64,000 bases of DNA from Bacillus sp. FJAT-27916. GTDB taxonomy: Bacteria > Bacillota > Bacilli > Bacillales > Pradoshiaceae. The stretch spans positions 631,287-695,286 of the forward strand of contig NZ_LFZV01000001.1 of assembly GCF_001183965.1 (NCBI RefSeq). The letters are read 5' to 3'. The notes below the pieces were generated by a model. It worked only from the letters and a program-made list of their open reading frames with translations, ran no database searches and had not been told where the DNA came from. Made by a program: the position numbers and the translations under genes. Positions 8,773-16,725 of the stretch are shown piece by piece (positions within the stretch are counted from its first letter, which is position 1; each line of letters begins with the position of its first letter).

Positions 8773-9275
8773 TCCCGCACTAACGGTCAGTAAGACCTCC
8801 GGTTACAAAAAAGAGACTAACTGACCGTAAGTGCCCGATTGGTTCAACAAACCATCAGCGGGTATAAGAGCTCACCCGCTGATGGAAGTTTCACTTTATC
8901 CCGCACTAACGGTCAGTAAGACCTCCGGTTACAAAAAAGAGACTAACTGACCGTAAGTGCCCGATTGGTTCAACTAACCATCAGCGGGTATAAGAGCTCA
9001 CCCGCTGATGGAAGTTTCACTTTATCCTGCACTAACGGTCAGTAAGACCTCCGGTTAAAAAAAGAGACTAACTGACCGTAAGTGCCCGATTGGTTCAACT
9101 AACCATCAGCGGGTATAAGAACACCCCCGCTGATGGAAGTTTCACTTTATCCCGCACTAACGGTCAGTAAGACACTCGGTTAAAGAAAAGAGACTAACTG
9201 ACCGTAAGTGCCCGATTGGTTCAACTAACCATCAGCGGGTATAAGAACACCCCCGCTGATGGAAGTTTCACTTTA
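8773..9275 (+). repeat. Four tandem copies of a 126-bp structured repeat
   Basis: Units begin at 8773, 8899, 9025 and 9150 with TCCCGCACTAACGGTCAGT (one copy TCCTGC) and end GAAGTTTCACTTTA. They are more than 90 percent alike. Each unit holds three inverted repeats: a long outer arm CACTAACGGTCAGT with ACTGACCGTAAGTG, a small GGTT-CAACT-AACC hairpin, and a 12-bp arm CCATCAGCGGGT with ACCCGCTGATGG. There is no ORF in them and no unique spacer, so this is not CRISPR. They fill the space between the riboswitch terminator and the btuF ribosome binding site. A diverged fifth copy lies at 34916-35060. Confidence 0.95.
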
Positions 9276-9292
9276 GAGGAGGGGAATTATTC

Positions 9293-10258
9293 GTGTTAAT
9301 GAAGAAGAGATTTGCCGGTTTATTGGCCTTTTTGATGGCCTTATCCATTGTTCTTACTGCCTGCGGCGGTACATCAGAGAATGAAAACAAGAGCAAGAAC
9401 TCCAGTGAAAGTACAGAAAGCGCATTTCCAGTAACGGTGAAGGATGGAACAGGAGAAGAGATTACGATCAAAGACAAGCCTGAGCGTATTGTCTCCTTGC
9501 TTCCGAGCAATACTGAAACAGCGTATGCATTAGGGCTTGAGGATGAAATTGTCGGGGTATCTGATTATGATAATTATCCTGAGTCTGTTTCTGAGAAAAC
9601 AAAGCTAGGCGGCATTGAGGTGAATGTGGAGAAATTATTGGAGCTTAATCCTGATCTTGCTTTATTTTCAGCCTCTCAAGGGACAAATGATAAAGATATC
9701 ATTCAACAGCTTCAATCAGCTGGGATAGATGTCGTTGTTGTCCCAGATGCAAATTCTATTGAAGGTGCCTATGAGACAATAGAGCTGATTGCAAAGGCAA
9801 CTGGTAAAGAGACGGAAGGCGAAGAAATCATCGCTGAAATGAAAGAAGAGATAGCAGCCATTAAAGATAAAGCGGCTGAGGTGAAGGAAACGAAGAAGGT
9901 ATGGATTGAAGTATCGGCCTCACCGGATTTATATACAACGGGAAGCGGCACATTTATGAACGAAATGCTCGAGATCATTGGGGCAGAAAATATTGCAGCC
10001 GACCAAGAAGGCTGGGTAACGATGAGTGAGGAAACGGTCATTGAAAGGGATCCTGATGTTATCATCACTACATATGGTTATTATATCGATAATCCACAAG
10101 AGCAGGTTTACGCTAGAAGCGGCTGGTCTGAAGTAAATGCTGTGAAGAAGAAGGAAGTTTATGATGTGAATAGCGATACGGTCACGAGACCAGGTCCTCG
10201 CTTAATTGATGGATTGAAGGAGATTGCGAAGGCAGTCTATCCGGATGTGTATAAATAA
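9293..10258 (+). CDS. btuF: Cobalamin-binding ABC transporter lipoprotein (BtuF-like)
   Basis: A 321-residue binding lipoprotein with a signal peptide ending in the lipobox LTAC (Cys at about residue 23). The mature part has the class III binding-protein fold, with PERIVSLLPSNTETAYALGL typical of the BtuF/YvrC group and the C-terminal VTRPGPRLIDGLKEIAKAVYP. The cobalamin riboswitch in its leader gives the substrate. No permease or ATPase gene follows, and a terminator comes directly after, so partners must lie elsewhere. GTG at 9293 is chosen because GAGGAGGGG ends 8 nt before it; an in-frame ATG at 9299 is possible. Confidence 0.87.
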   Translation: MLMKKRFAGLLAFLMALSIVLTACGGTSENENKSKNSSESTESAFPVTVKDGTGEEITIKDKPERIVSLLPSNTETAYALGLEDEIVGVSDYDNYPESVSEKTKLGGIEVNVEKLLELNPDLALFSASQGTNDKDIIQQLQSAGIDVVVVPDANSIEGAYETIELIAKATGKETEGEEIIAEMKEEIAAIKDKAAEVKETKKVWIEVSASPDLYTTGSGTFMNEMLEIIGAENIAADQEGWVTMSEETVIERDPDVIITTYGYYIDNPQEQVYARSGWSEVNAVKKKEVYDVNSDTVTRPGPRLIDGLKEIAKAVYPDVYK

Positions 10259-10261
10259 GAA

Positions 10262-10310
10262 AAAAAGAGTTGGATGGCTTTCATTAAGAAAGCTGTCCAG
10301 CTCTTTTTTT
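10262..10310 (+). terminator. Intrinsic terminator after btuF
   Basis: A long stem of about 16 bp with G-U pairs and a short loop, followed by seven T residues, starts 4 bp after the stop codon. Confidence 0.85.
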
Positions 10311-10346
10311 GTCGAAAACTATTATTTAAATTTTCTGTTAATTTTA

Positions 10347-10397
10347 TTGAAAAGTCCCAATTACTGGGTTAAGATAGTACCAATACGTACTCGTACT
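10347..10397 (+). promoter_or_regulatory. Putative promoter and operator of the beta-oxidation operon
   Basis: TTGAAA (10347-10352), 17-bp spacer and TAAGAT (10370-10375) make a plausible SigA promoter. Directly after it, AGTAC (10376-10380) and GTACT (10393-10397) form inverted arms around TACGTA, a possible site for the TetR-type regulator encoded next. The operator is inference. Confidence 0.5.
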
Positions 10398-10413
10398 CTC
10401 AAAACAGAATGGA

Positions 10414-11028
10414 ATGATCAAGATGCTGCTAATGAAGGAACTTCCGAAAGAAGCGAAGGATAAGATGCTGTATTCTGCCTTAAAGCTTTTTGCTTTAAAG
10501 GGTTTTAAGAATACCTCTGTTCTCGAGATTGTTGAAGCTGCCCATGTATCCAAAACGACCTTCTATCAGCAATTTTCGAGCAAGGAAGCATTAGTTGTGG
10601 CTCTTTGCCAGGATTTAATTGATGAAATCGCCTTGGAAATCAAAAAGGCAGCTGTGCAAGAGCCGAGAGTTGGCTATAAAGCGTATGCCGGTATTTATCG
10701 CTATTTGCAAATCTGCTTTACCAATCCTGCTGTGGCTCATTTTATCCTGCTTGAATCAGTTGGTATTTCTGAGGAGGTGGAGGTAGTCAGGCGTGAAGCG
10801 ATGCAAAGCTTTGCTGACCTGATTTTTGTCTTTGCCTATCAAGAGTTTTCAGAACAGGTGAGAGAGGAAGAAATCCGCATTATCTCGCAGGCAATGGTAG
10901 GCGCCATTAATGAGGTGGTGATTCGCCATGTGAAGGAGACAACTAGTGACCTTCATATAGAGGAAATGGCCAGATTGTTGAACAGGCTTGTCATAGGCGC
11001 GTTCGTCAATCTATCGAACGATCACTAA
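10414..11028 (+). CDS. TetR/AcrR-family transcriptional regulator
   Basis: A 204-residue repressor-type protein. The N-terminal helix-turn-helix (KMLYSALKLFALKGFKNTSV then IVEAAHVSKTTFYQQFSSKEAL, about residues 18-60) is typical of TetR. The C-terminal half is a helical ligand domain. It is the first gene of the acyl-CoA catabolism run, so it probably represses it and responds to an acyl-CoA, like FadR of Bacillus. The start is uncertain: ATGs at 10414, 10423 and 10432 are in frame and none has a strong ribosome binding site. Confidence 0.85.
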   Translation: MIKMLLMKELPKEAKDKMLYSALKLFALKGFKNTSVLEIVEAAHVSKTTFYQQFSSKEALVVALCQDLIDEIALEIKKAAVQEPRVGYKAYAGIYRYLQICFTNPAVAHFILLESVGISEEVEVVRREAMQSFADLIFVFAYQEFSEQVREEEIRIISQAMVGAINEVVIRHVKETTSDLHIEEMARLLNRLVIGAFVNLSNDH

Positions 11029-11048
11029 TATGTGAGGAGGGATTTGGC

Positions 11049-12221
11049 TTGGTTTCATTCAAACCGAGTGAGGAGGAAGCCGCATTTATTCAAGTGGCGC
11101 GAGATTTTGCCCTGAAAATGATTCGGCCGGCCGCAAGAGAAACGGAAAAGAATCGTAAGGTCAGTGAGGAAATCATCAAGAAGCTGCAAGAAATTGGCCT
11201 GGATACCCTTGAATTGCCGGAAAGCTTTGGTGGATTAGAGCTTCCTGTCCTCTCGCAGGTACAGATTTTGGAGGCATTAGCTTATGGGGATTTAGACATC
11301 GTACAGGGACTTCCAGGAGCAGGGGAGTCAGGGGCCTTTATAAGAGAAGCGGAGAAACATCCTGCTTTTGCTGCCTATAAGAAAGCTTGTCAGGCTGGGA
11401 ATGTACCAACAATCGCCTTTTGCCATCCGAACCAGCCAAAGCTGTCCATCAGCCGTCATGAAGAGGGCTATCTGATTGATGGCGAGACTGTTCCGCTTAG
11501 AAATGGGAAGTATGCGGACTATGTGCTGATCCACGGGAAAGCACAGGATGGAGAAGAGGTCATTCTCTTGCTTGAGAACAGCCTCGATCATTCATTCAAG
11601 GCTTTAGAGGGTGATTATCGATTAGGTCTATTAAGCGCTGGGTTTGCCAGCCTGTCATTCAAAAAAGTAACCGTTTCCAAGGAGTCGGTCATTGCTAGAG
11701 GGGTAGAAGCGAGAAAGCTTGGTCAGTCTGCTATGAGGCGAATTCGGGTCATGGAGGCAGCAAAGGAGGTAGGGGTTATCTCTGCTGCGCTTGATTATAC
11801 GGTGGAATACACCGCAAGCCGGAAGGCATTCGGCTCAGAAATCGCTAAGTTTCAAGGGGTATCCTTTAATGTCGCTCAGATGGCGATTCATGTCAAAGCT
11901 GCCCGCCATCTTGTTCTATATGCGGCTAAGCAAATAGACATTGGAGCCAATGATGCTGGATTCCACAGTATTCAAGCTCTGCAGAATGCTCATCGAGCTG
12001 TCCGGTTTGTGACAGATTCGGCTGTACAGCTTCTTGGGGGACATGGATATGTCCAAGACCACCCTGTTGAGAAATGGATGAGAGACGGTCAGGCCCAAGT
12101 GGTATGGCTTGCGCAGGAGCATGACTTAAACGCGTATGCAGGAGATTGGCTCCTGAATGAAGATGAAAGGAGTGAAGCGGTTGATTTCATACGAACTGTC
12201 TCCACATCAAGCCCAAGTTAA
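11049..12221 (+). CDS. Acyl-CoA dehydrogenase-like protein lacking the usual catalytic glutamate
   Basis: A 390-residue acyl-CoA dehydrogenase fold protein. The C-terminal part has LLGGHGYVQDHPVEKWMRDG, but where the family has YEGT with the catalytic Glu, this protein reads WLAQ, placing Leu354 at that position. The TEPxAGSD flavin-contact motif in the middle domain is also absent. The next gene is a complete acyl-CoA dehydrogenase. Pairs of this kind form alpha2beta2 enzymes in actinobacterial steroid and acyl side-chain degradation, so a heteromeric enzyme is inferred. It starts at TTG with AGGAGG 8 nt upstream and overlaps the next gene. Confidence 0.8.
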   Translation: MVSFKPSEEEAAFIQVARDFALKMIRPAARETEKNRKVSEEIIKKLQEIGLDTLELPESFGGLELPVLSQVQILEALAYGDLDIVQGLPGAGESGAFIREAEKHPAFAAYKKACQAGNVPTIAFCHPNQPKLSISRHEEGYLIDGETVPLRNGKYADYVLIHGKAQDGEEVILLLENSLDHSFKALEGDYRLGLLSAGFASLSFKKVTVSKESVIARGVEARKLGQSAMRRIRVMEAAKEVGVISAALDYTVEYTASRKAFGSEIAKFQGVSFNVAQMAIHVKAARHLVLYAAKQIDIGANDAGFHSIQALQNAHRAVRFVTDSAVQLLGGHGYVQDHPVEKWMRDGQAQVVWLAQEHDLNAYAGDWLLNEDERSEAVDFIRTVSTSSPS

Positions 12222-13401
12222 GGATGTTGTCCATTGGTTTGCCGAAAATGAAGTCCGTCCCATTTCTATGCTGTCTGATGAACAAAAGAGGGTGCCGGAT
12301 GATTGGCTGAAGAAAGTCAATCAATTAGGAATCTCGCTCAGTATGTCTTCCTTTGGAGAGAAGGATGGAGACGTTGAGAGGAAAGAAAAAGAGGAGAAGA
12401 AACGGGAAAAGCAGGGAAACCGGCTTGGCGTGATTGCTTCAGAGGAGCTTGGATGGGGAGATTGCGCCATTGCTCTTACATTGCCTGGACCAGGTCTTGG
12501 AGGCCCGCCGATTCAGCATAGCGGTACAAAGGAGCAGAAGGAGCGTTTTCTTTCAATCTTCTCAAGAGATGAAGAGCCTAAATGGGGAGCATATGCTTTA
12601 ACGGAGCCGGAGGCAGGCTCGGATGTATCTGGATTGCAGACAACCGCCGTGAAGGTAAATGGAGGCTATGTCCTGAATGGTCAAAAAATCTTCATTACGA
12701 ATGGTAAGAGAGCCTCATGGGTAGTGGCCTTTGCGACTGTGGATAAGACACTTGGAAGAGCCGGTCACCGGGCATTCGTTGTAGAGAAGGGAACGCCGGG
12801 ATTCTCTTGTACGAGGCTTGCGGATAAGATGGGGCTGCGGGCTTCTGAGACAGCAGAACTGGTCTTTGAAGATTGCTTTGTTCCGGATGAAAATCTGCTC
12901 GGAGGAGAGGAAGCCTATCAGAGCACGGGCGCGCGCTCAGGCGGCTTCAGAGTTGCGATGAAGACCTTTGATAGTACAAGACCGATCATTGCGGCCATGG
13001 CTACCGGTATTGCAAGAGCAGCGTATGAGTATACGCTCGAATTCGTCCAATCAGAATTCCCGCGCCATGGTGTGCATTACAGACAAGCGTTGGGGCTATT
13101 GGCCGAGATGCAGCAGAAGATACAAGCGGCCCGCCTGTTAACTTGGGAGTCAGCCTGGAAAGGAGACCTAGGAAAGCCTAATGCGAAAGAGGCTGCAATG
13201 TGCAAGGCCTTTGCCGGGAAGATTGCACTTGAGGTAACATCGGCAAGCCTGGAAATCATGGGACCTTATGGCTTGGAGGGGAATTTAGTAGAGAAGCTGT
13301 ACCGTGATGCGAAAATCTATGACATTTTTGAGGGCACAAATCAAATTCAGCAGCTGATTATAGCGCGTCATTTATATGAACCATATGGGATTCGTGTATA
13401 A
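12181..13401 (+). CDS. Acyl-CoA dehydrogenase (canonical subunit)
   Basis: A 406-residue FAD-dependent dehydrogenase that makes the 2,3 double bond in acyl-CoA. It has ALTEPEAGSDVSG and KIFITNG in the flavin domain and the C-terminal RDAKIYDIFEGTNQIQQ, with the catalytic Glu at about residue 384. The frame is open from ATG 12157, but AAAGGAG at 12166-12172 is best placed for TTG at 12181, so that start is used. Either start overlaps the previous gene, by 41 bp or more, suggesting coupled synthesis of two subunits. A basic, Lys/Glu-rich insert lies near residues 55-75. Confidence 0.85.
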   Translation: MISYELSPHQAQVKDVVHWFAENEVRPISMLSDEQKRVPDDWLKKVNQLGISLSMSSFGEKDGDVERKEKEEKKREKQGNRLGVIASEELGWGDCAIALTLPGPGLGGPPIQHSGTKEQKERFLSIFSRDEEPKWGAYALTEPEAGSDVSGLQTTAVKVNGGYVLNGQKIFITNGKRASWVVAFATVDKTLGRAGHRAFVVEKGTPGFSCTRLADKMGLRASETAELVFEDCFVPDENLLGGEEAYQSTGARSGGFRVAMKTFDSTRPIIAAMATGIARAAYEYTLEFVQSEFPRHGVHYRQALGLLAEMQQKIQAARLLTWESAWKGDLGKPNAKEAAMCKAFAGKIALEVTSASLEIMGPYGLEGNLVEKLYRDAKIYDIFEGTNQIQQLIIARHLYEPYGIRV

Positions 13402-13520
13402 AGAAGCAGTCATTTGCAGGAGGTGATGCCCTGACCTTAATAGAATGTGAGTTTGCTATTAAAAAGAATGAGATAAGATTCAAATGCCGGAAGGCCAATA
13501 AATGAAGGAGGAAAAGAAAA

Positions 13521-13886
13521 ATGGGTAAAGCAATTGAAGATTATACATTACCGGAGTCTTTTACAAAAATTGAGGAGGCGTTAAATGCCAATCCTGGTCC
13601 AATTGAGGGAATTACGACAAGGTATCAGTTTACGATAACGGGAGCAGAAGAAGGTGTCTATCAGCTGAATCTGCAAGACGGCAAAGCAGAGGTAGCGGAA
13701 GGAGAAGCTGCCCCAGCTGACTGCACCTTGATTATGTCTCTAGATAACTTCCGCCAATTCTTGCTAGGCAAGTTAAATGGAACTGTTGCGTTCATGTCCG
13801 GCAAACTCAAGATTAAAGGAGATATTGGTAAAGCGATTAAGCTTGAAGGCATCTTGAAGCAATACAATGTCCAAGACCATCTATAA
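13521..13886 (+). CDS. SCP2 sterol-carrier domain protein
   Basis: A 121-residue protein made of a single SCP2 domain, a lipid-binding fold with a hydrophobic tunnel. The family C-terminal pattern is clear: LIMSLDNFRQFLLGKLNGTVAF then SGKLKIKGDIGKAIKLEGIL. In peroxisomes SCP2 domains present branched or sterol-like acyl-CoA to beta-oxidation enzymes. Its place between the dehydrogenases and the ligase suggests the same here. A strong GAAGGAGGAAAAG site precedes the ATG. Confidence 0.88.
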   Translation: MGKAIEDYTLPESFTKIEEALNANPGPIEGITTRYQFTITGAEEGVYQLNLQDGKAEVAEGEAAPADCTLIMSLDNFRQFLLGKLNGTVAFMSGKLKIKGDIGKAIKLEGILKQYNVQDHL

Positions 13887-13932
13887 GTTTGTGAGACTGG
13901 TTAGGAGTGCTGGTGAACGAATTGGTAGGGAG

Positions 13933-13967
13933 AGATAATCAGGTGTGGTATCCATACCTGATTATCT
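13933..13967 (+). other. Stem-loop inside the beta-oxidation operon
   Basis: A perfect 12-bp inverted repeat (13933-13944 with 13956-13967) lies just before the ligase gene. The T-tract after it is weak (TATAT), so it may be an attenuator or an mRNA processing or stabilising element rather than a full terminator. Confidence 0.5.
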
Positions 13968-13986
13968 TATATAAGGGAGGTGTCCT

Positions 13987-15867
13987 ATGAAACCTTTGAA
14001 TCTGGTCGATATGGTTTATAGAACAGTTCAAAGATACGGCCAGAAAGATGCATTGATGGCAAAGGTCAAAGGTGTTTACAAAGCAATCACCTATGCAGAT
14101 TTTTGGGAACAGGTTGCTCATACGGCCCATGCCCTTTTGGAGAGAGGAGTAGGGAAGGGAGATAAGGTTGCCATTCTGTCGGATAATCATCCATACTGGG
14201 CAATCAGTGACCTTGCGATTATGAGCATTGGTGCAGTCAGCGTTCCTATTCATTCCACTTTGCCGCGTAATCAAGTAAGCTATATCCTTCATAATTCAGC
14301 CTGCGAATTCATTTTTGTTGGAAATGAGAGGCAGCTGCAAAAGCTGGAATTAGAGGAATTTCAGCATGAGAGAGTCGTCATTTATGAACCTGCAGAAAAA
14401 CCTCCCGCAGAGAATTTTTCTGCTTCCATGCAGGAATTCCTATCAAGAGGCAAAAGGAATTCCACAGAAGATTGGCAAGACGGCTTTATGCAGATTACGA
14501 GAGAGGATTTAGCGACTATTATTTATACTTCCGGAACAACTGGACATCCAAAGGGCGCCATGCTTACCCATGGCAATATTTTAGCCAATGTGGAAGGAGT
14601 TCAGTTTTGGGTGCTGGAAGCACGGCCCGACGACATTATGCTTTCCCATCTCCCCTTATCGCATATATTTGAGCGAATGGCTGGCCAGTTTTTCCCCTTC
14701 TATGTAGGAGCTACGATTGCGTATGCAGAAAGTATTGATACCGTTCAAGATAATCTTCTCGAAGTCAGGCCGACTGTATTGGTCAGCGTTCCTCTATTAT
14801 TTGAGAGAGTCTATGCACAAGCCATGAAGATGGTCGAATCTGGAACGCCCATCCGCAAAAAGGTCTTTCATTGGGCTCTGGGGGTAGGGGAAGAGCGCTA
14901 CCGCTATTATTTGTCATGTCCGGCTGATGAGTTAATGCGCAAGGCTGAACTGCCCAAGGAATTTAGACGAAGATGGAAAATCTCTGAAAGACTTGTCTAT
15001 CAGAAGGTTAAACAAAAATTAGGGGGCCGCATCAGAGGGTTTATCTCAGGAGGAGGAGCGTTAAATCCGGAGATTGGCCAATTTTTTTGGTCAGTTGACC
15101 TGCCTGTTCTTGAAGGGTATGGGCTGACGGAAACAGCTCCGGTCATTTGCGTGAATCCTGTCTCACGCTCAAAGGTAGGAACGGTTGGAAAGCCGCTGCC
15201 CAATCTGGAAATTCGTTTAGCGGCAGATGGAGAAGTGCTGGTGAAAGGTCCAAGTGTGATGAGTGGGTATTACCGCGACCCGGAGGCAACAGCAGAAGCC
15301 TTCGAAGGGGAATGGTTTAAGACCGGTGATATCGGCCAGCTGGATGAGGATGGATATTTACGGATTATTGACCGTAAGAAACGGATTCTTGTTCTGTCTA
15401 CAGGAAAGAATATTGCTCCACAGCCGGTAGAGAATGCGCTGCATCAAAGTCCCTATATTGAAAATGCCGTCCTGGTCGGGCAGAACAAAAAATACGTCAT
15501 CGCGCTGCTGGCACCGGATTTCACCAATTTGAAGGAATGGTGCAGGCATAAGGGGATTCATGGTTCTCCTCAGGAGTTATTATCCAATAAGCAAATACAA
15601 GCTTTATTAACAAGAGAAGTCACGAAATACACAAAGAAATTTGCTCAATATGAACAGCCGAAAAAGCTTTTATTCGTCAATAAGGAATGGACAGTTGAGA
15701 CAGGAGAGCTGACCCCTTCCTTAAAGGTACGGTATGCAGAGGTGGAAAAGAAATATAAGGCTGCCATTGATCATTTATATGCGGAGACTGCCAATGGAGA
15801 AATAGACATCGCTGCCGATGAAGCAGCGGTGGGAATCTCATTACCTAGAGTGAAAGGGGAGCAATGA
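13987..15867 (+). CDS. Long-chain acyl-CoA ligase (AMP-forming)
   Basis: A 626-residue ANL-superfamily enzyme that activates a fatty acid with ATP and CoA. It has the P-loop-like IIYTSGTTGHPKGAMLTHGN (about residues 178-197), the GYGLTETAPV motif, the WFKTGDIG hinge region and the RKKRILVLSTGKNI C-terminal motif. Its length and order match the eukaryote-like long-chain ligases (FAA1/FadD15 type) rather than short FadD. It would feed this operon. GGGAGGTGTCCT gives a good start. Confidence 0.87.
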   Translation: MKPLNLVDMVYRTVQRYGQKDALMAKVKGVYKAITYADFWEQVAHTAHALLERGVGKGDKVAILSDNHPYWAISDLAIMSIGAVSVPIHSTLPRNQVSYILHNSACEFIFVGNERQLQKLELEEFQHERVVIYEPAEKPPAENFSASMQEFLSRGKRNSTEDWQDGFMQITREDLATIIYTSGTTGHPKGAMLTHGNILANVEGVQFWVLEARPDDIMLSHLPLSHIFERMAGQFFPFYVGATIAYAESIDTVQDNLLEVRPTVLVSVPLLFERVYAQAMKMVESGTPIRKKVFHWALGVGEERYRYYLSCPADELMRKAELPKEFRRRWKISERLVYQKVKQKLGGRIRGFISGGGALNPEIGQFFWSVDLPVLEGYGLTETAPVICVNPVSRSKVGTVGKPLPNLEIRLAADGEVLVKGPSVMSGYYRDPEATAEAFEGEWFKTGDIGQLDEDGYLRIIDRKKRILVLSTGKNIAPQPVENALHQSPYIENAVLVGQNKKYVIALLAPDFTNLKEWCRHKGIHGSPQELLSNKQIQALLTREVTKYTKKFAQYEQPKKLLFVNKEWTVETGELTPSLKVRYAEVEKKYKAAIDHLYAETANGEIDIAADEAAVGISLPRVKGEQ

Positions 15868-16704
15868 ATGATGCCATTTTCATTAGAAGGCAAGGTAGCG
15901 CTTGTAACAGGTGCATCCAGAGGACTTGGCAGAGCGGATGCCTTATGCTTGGCTCGGGCAGGTGCGGATGTCATCGTAACAGACATATTAATCGAAGACG
16001 ATGAACAAATCGATGCAACTTCAGAAAAACTGGGTCCGGTGGCTCAAATTATGGTTCATTCAAAGGCCGTTTATACGAAGTCGACCACACAGGAAATAAC
16101 GGAGTTGGGAAGAAAATCAGCAGCTTTTAAGATGGATGTGACAAATCGAGAGGAAGTCGAACGAGTGATGGCTGAGGTCATCAGCCAGTTTGGCCGTATT
16201 GATATACTCGTCAACAATGCAGGAACCTTGGATCATACTGCCAGACTAGAAGATCAAAATGATGATTATTGGAGCAGGGACTTGAACGTCAATTTGACAG
16301 GTGCCTATAACTGCTGCAAATCCGTTTGGAAGTATATGAAGGATCAAAAGGAAGGGCGCATTATTAATATGGCATCAGTGGCCGGGACACATGGCGGATA
16401 TGGGCAAGCTAGTTATGCGACCACAAAAGCCGGTATTCTGGGATTGACGAAATCCTTAGCGCTTGAAGGAGCGAAATATCAAATTACCGTTAATGCGATT
16501 GTGCCGGGAATTATCAATACGGAAGCCTTCCAATATACGAATCCGTCGATGAGAGACAGAATGATTGCGCGAACTGCTTTTAAACGGCCGGGTGAACCGG
16601 AGGACATTGCTAATGCGATAACCTTTCTCTCAAGTAAGGAAGCCTCTTATATAACAGGTGTTGCTCTGCCGGTAGCAGGCGGCATTGATCTATTTACATT
16701 TTAA
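15868..16704 (+). CDS. Short-chain dehydrogenase/reductase, probable 3-hydroxyacyl-CoA dehydrogenase
   Basis: A 278-residue SDR. It has the TGASRGLG cofactor motif (residues 14-21), NNAG, catalytic Ser in NMASVAG and YATTK with Tyr and Lys. Between beta-2 (VIVTD) and the conserved MDV there is an unusually long stretch of about 50 residues, some 20 more than in classical SDRs. The operon has no standard 3-hydroxyacyl-CoA dehydrogenase, so this SDR is the natural candidate for that step, as in the peroxisomal multifunctional enzyme type 2. It follows the ligase stop codon directly. Confidence 0.8.
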   Translation: MMPFSLEGKVALVTGASRGLGRADALCLARAGADVIVTDILIEDDEQIDATSEKLGPVAQIMVHSKAVYTKSTTQEITELGRKSAAFKMDVTNREEVERVMAEVISQFGRIDILVNNAGTLDHTARLEDQNDDYWSRDLNVNLTGAYNCCKSVWKYMKDQKEGRIINMASVAGTHGGYGQASYATTKAGILGLTKSLALEGAKYQITVNAIVPGIINTEAFQYTNPSMRDRMIARTAFKRPGEPEDIANAITFLSSKEASYITGVALPVAGGIDLFTF

Positions 16705-16725
16705 GAGAGGAGGGAGATTGCCGAG

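Noticed and set aside
8773-9275. Tandem array considered as a CRISPR
   Set aside because: Units are contiguous at 125-126 bp with no unique spacers, and no cas gene is near.
10224-10463. 79-codon plus-strand ORF
   Set aside because: It spans the btuF terminator and the operon promoter and has no ribosome binding site.
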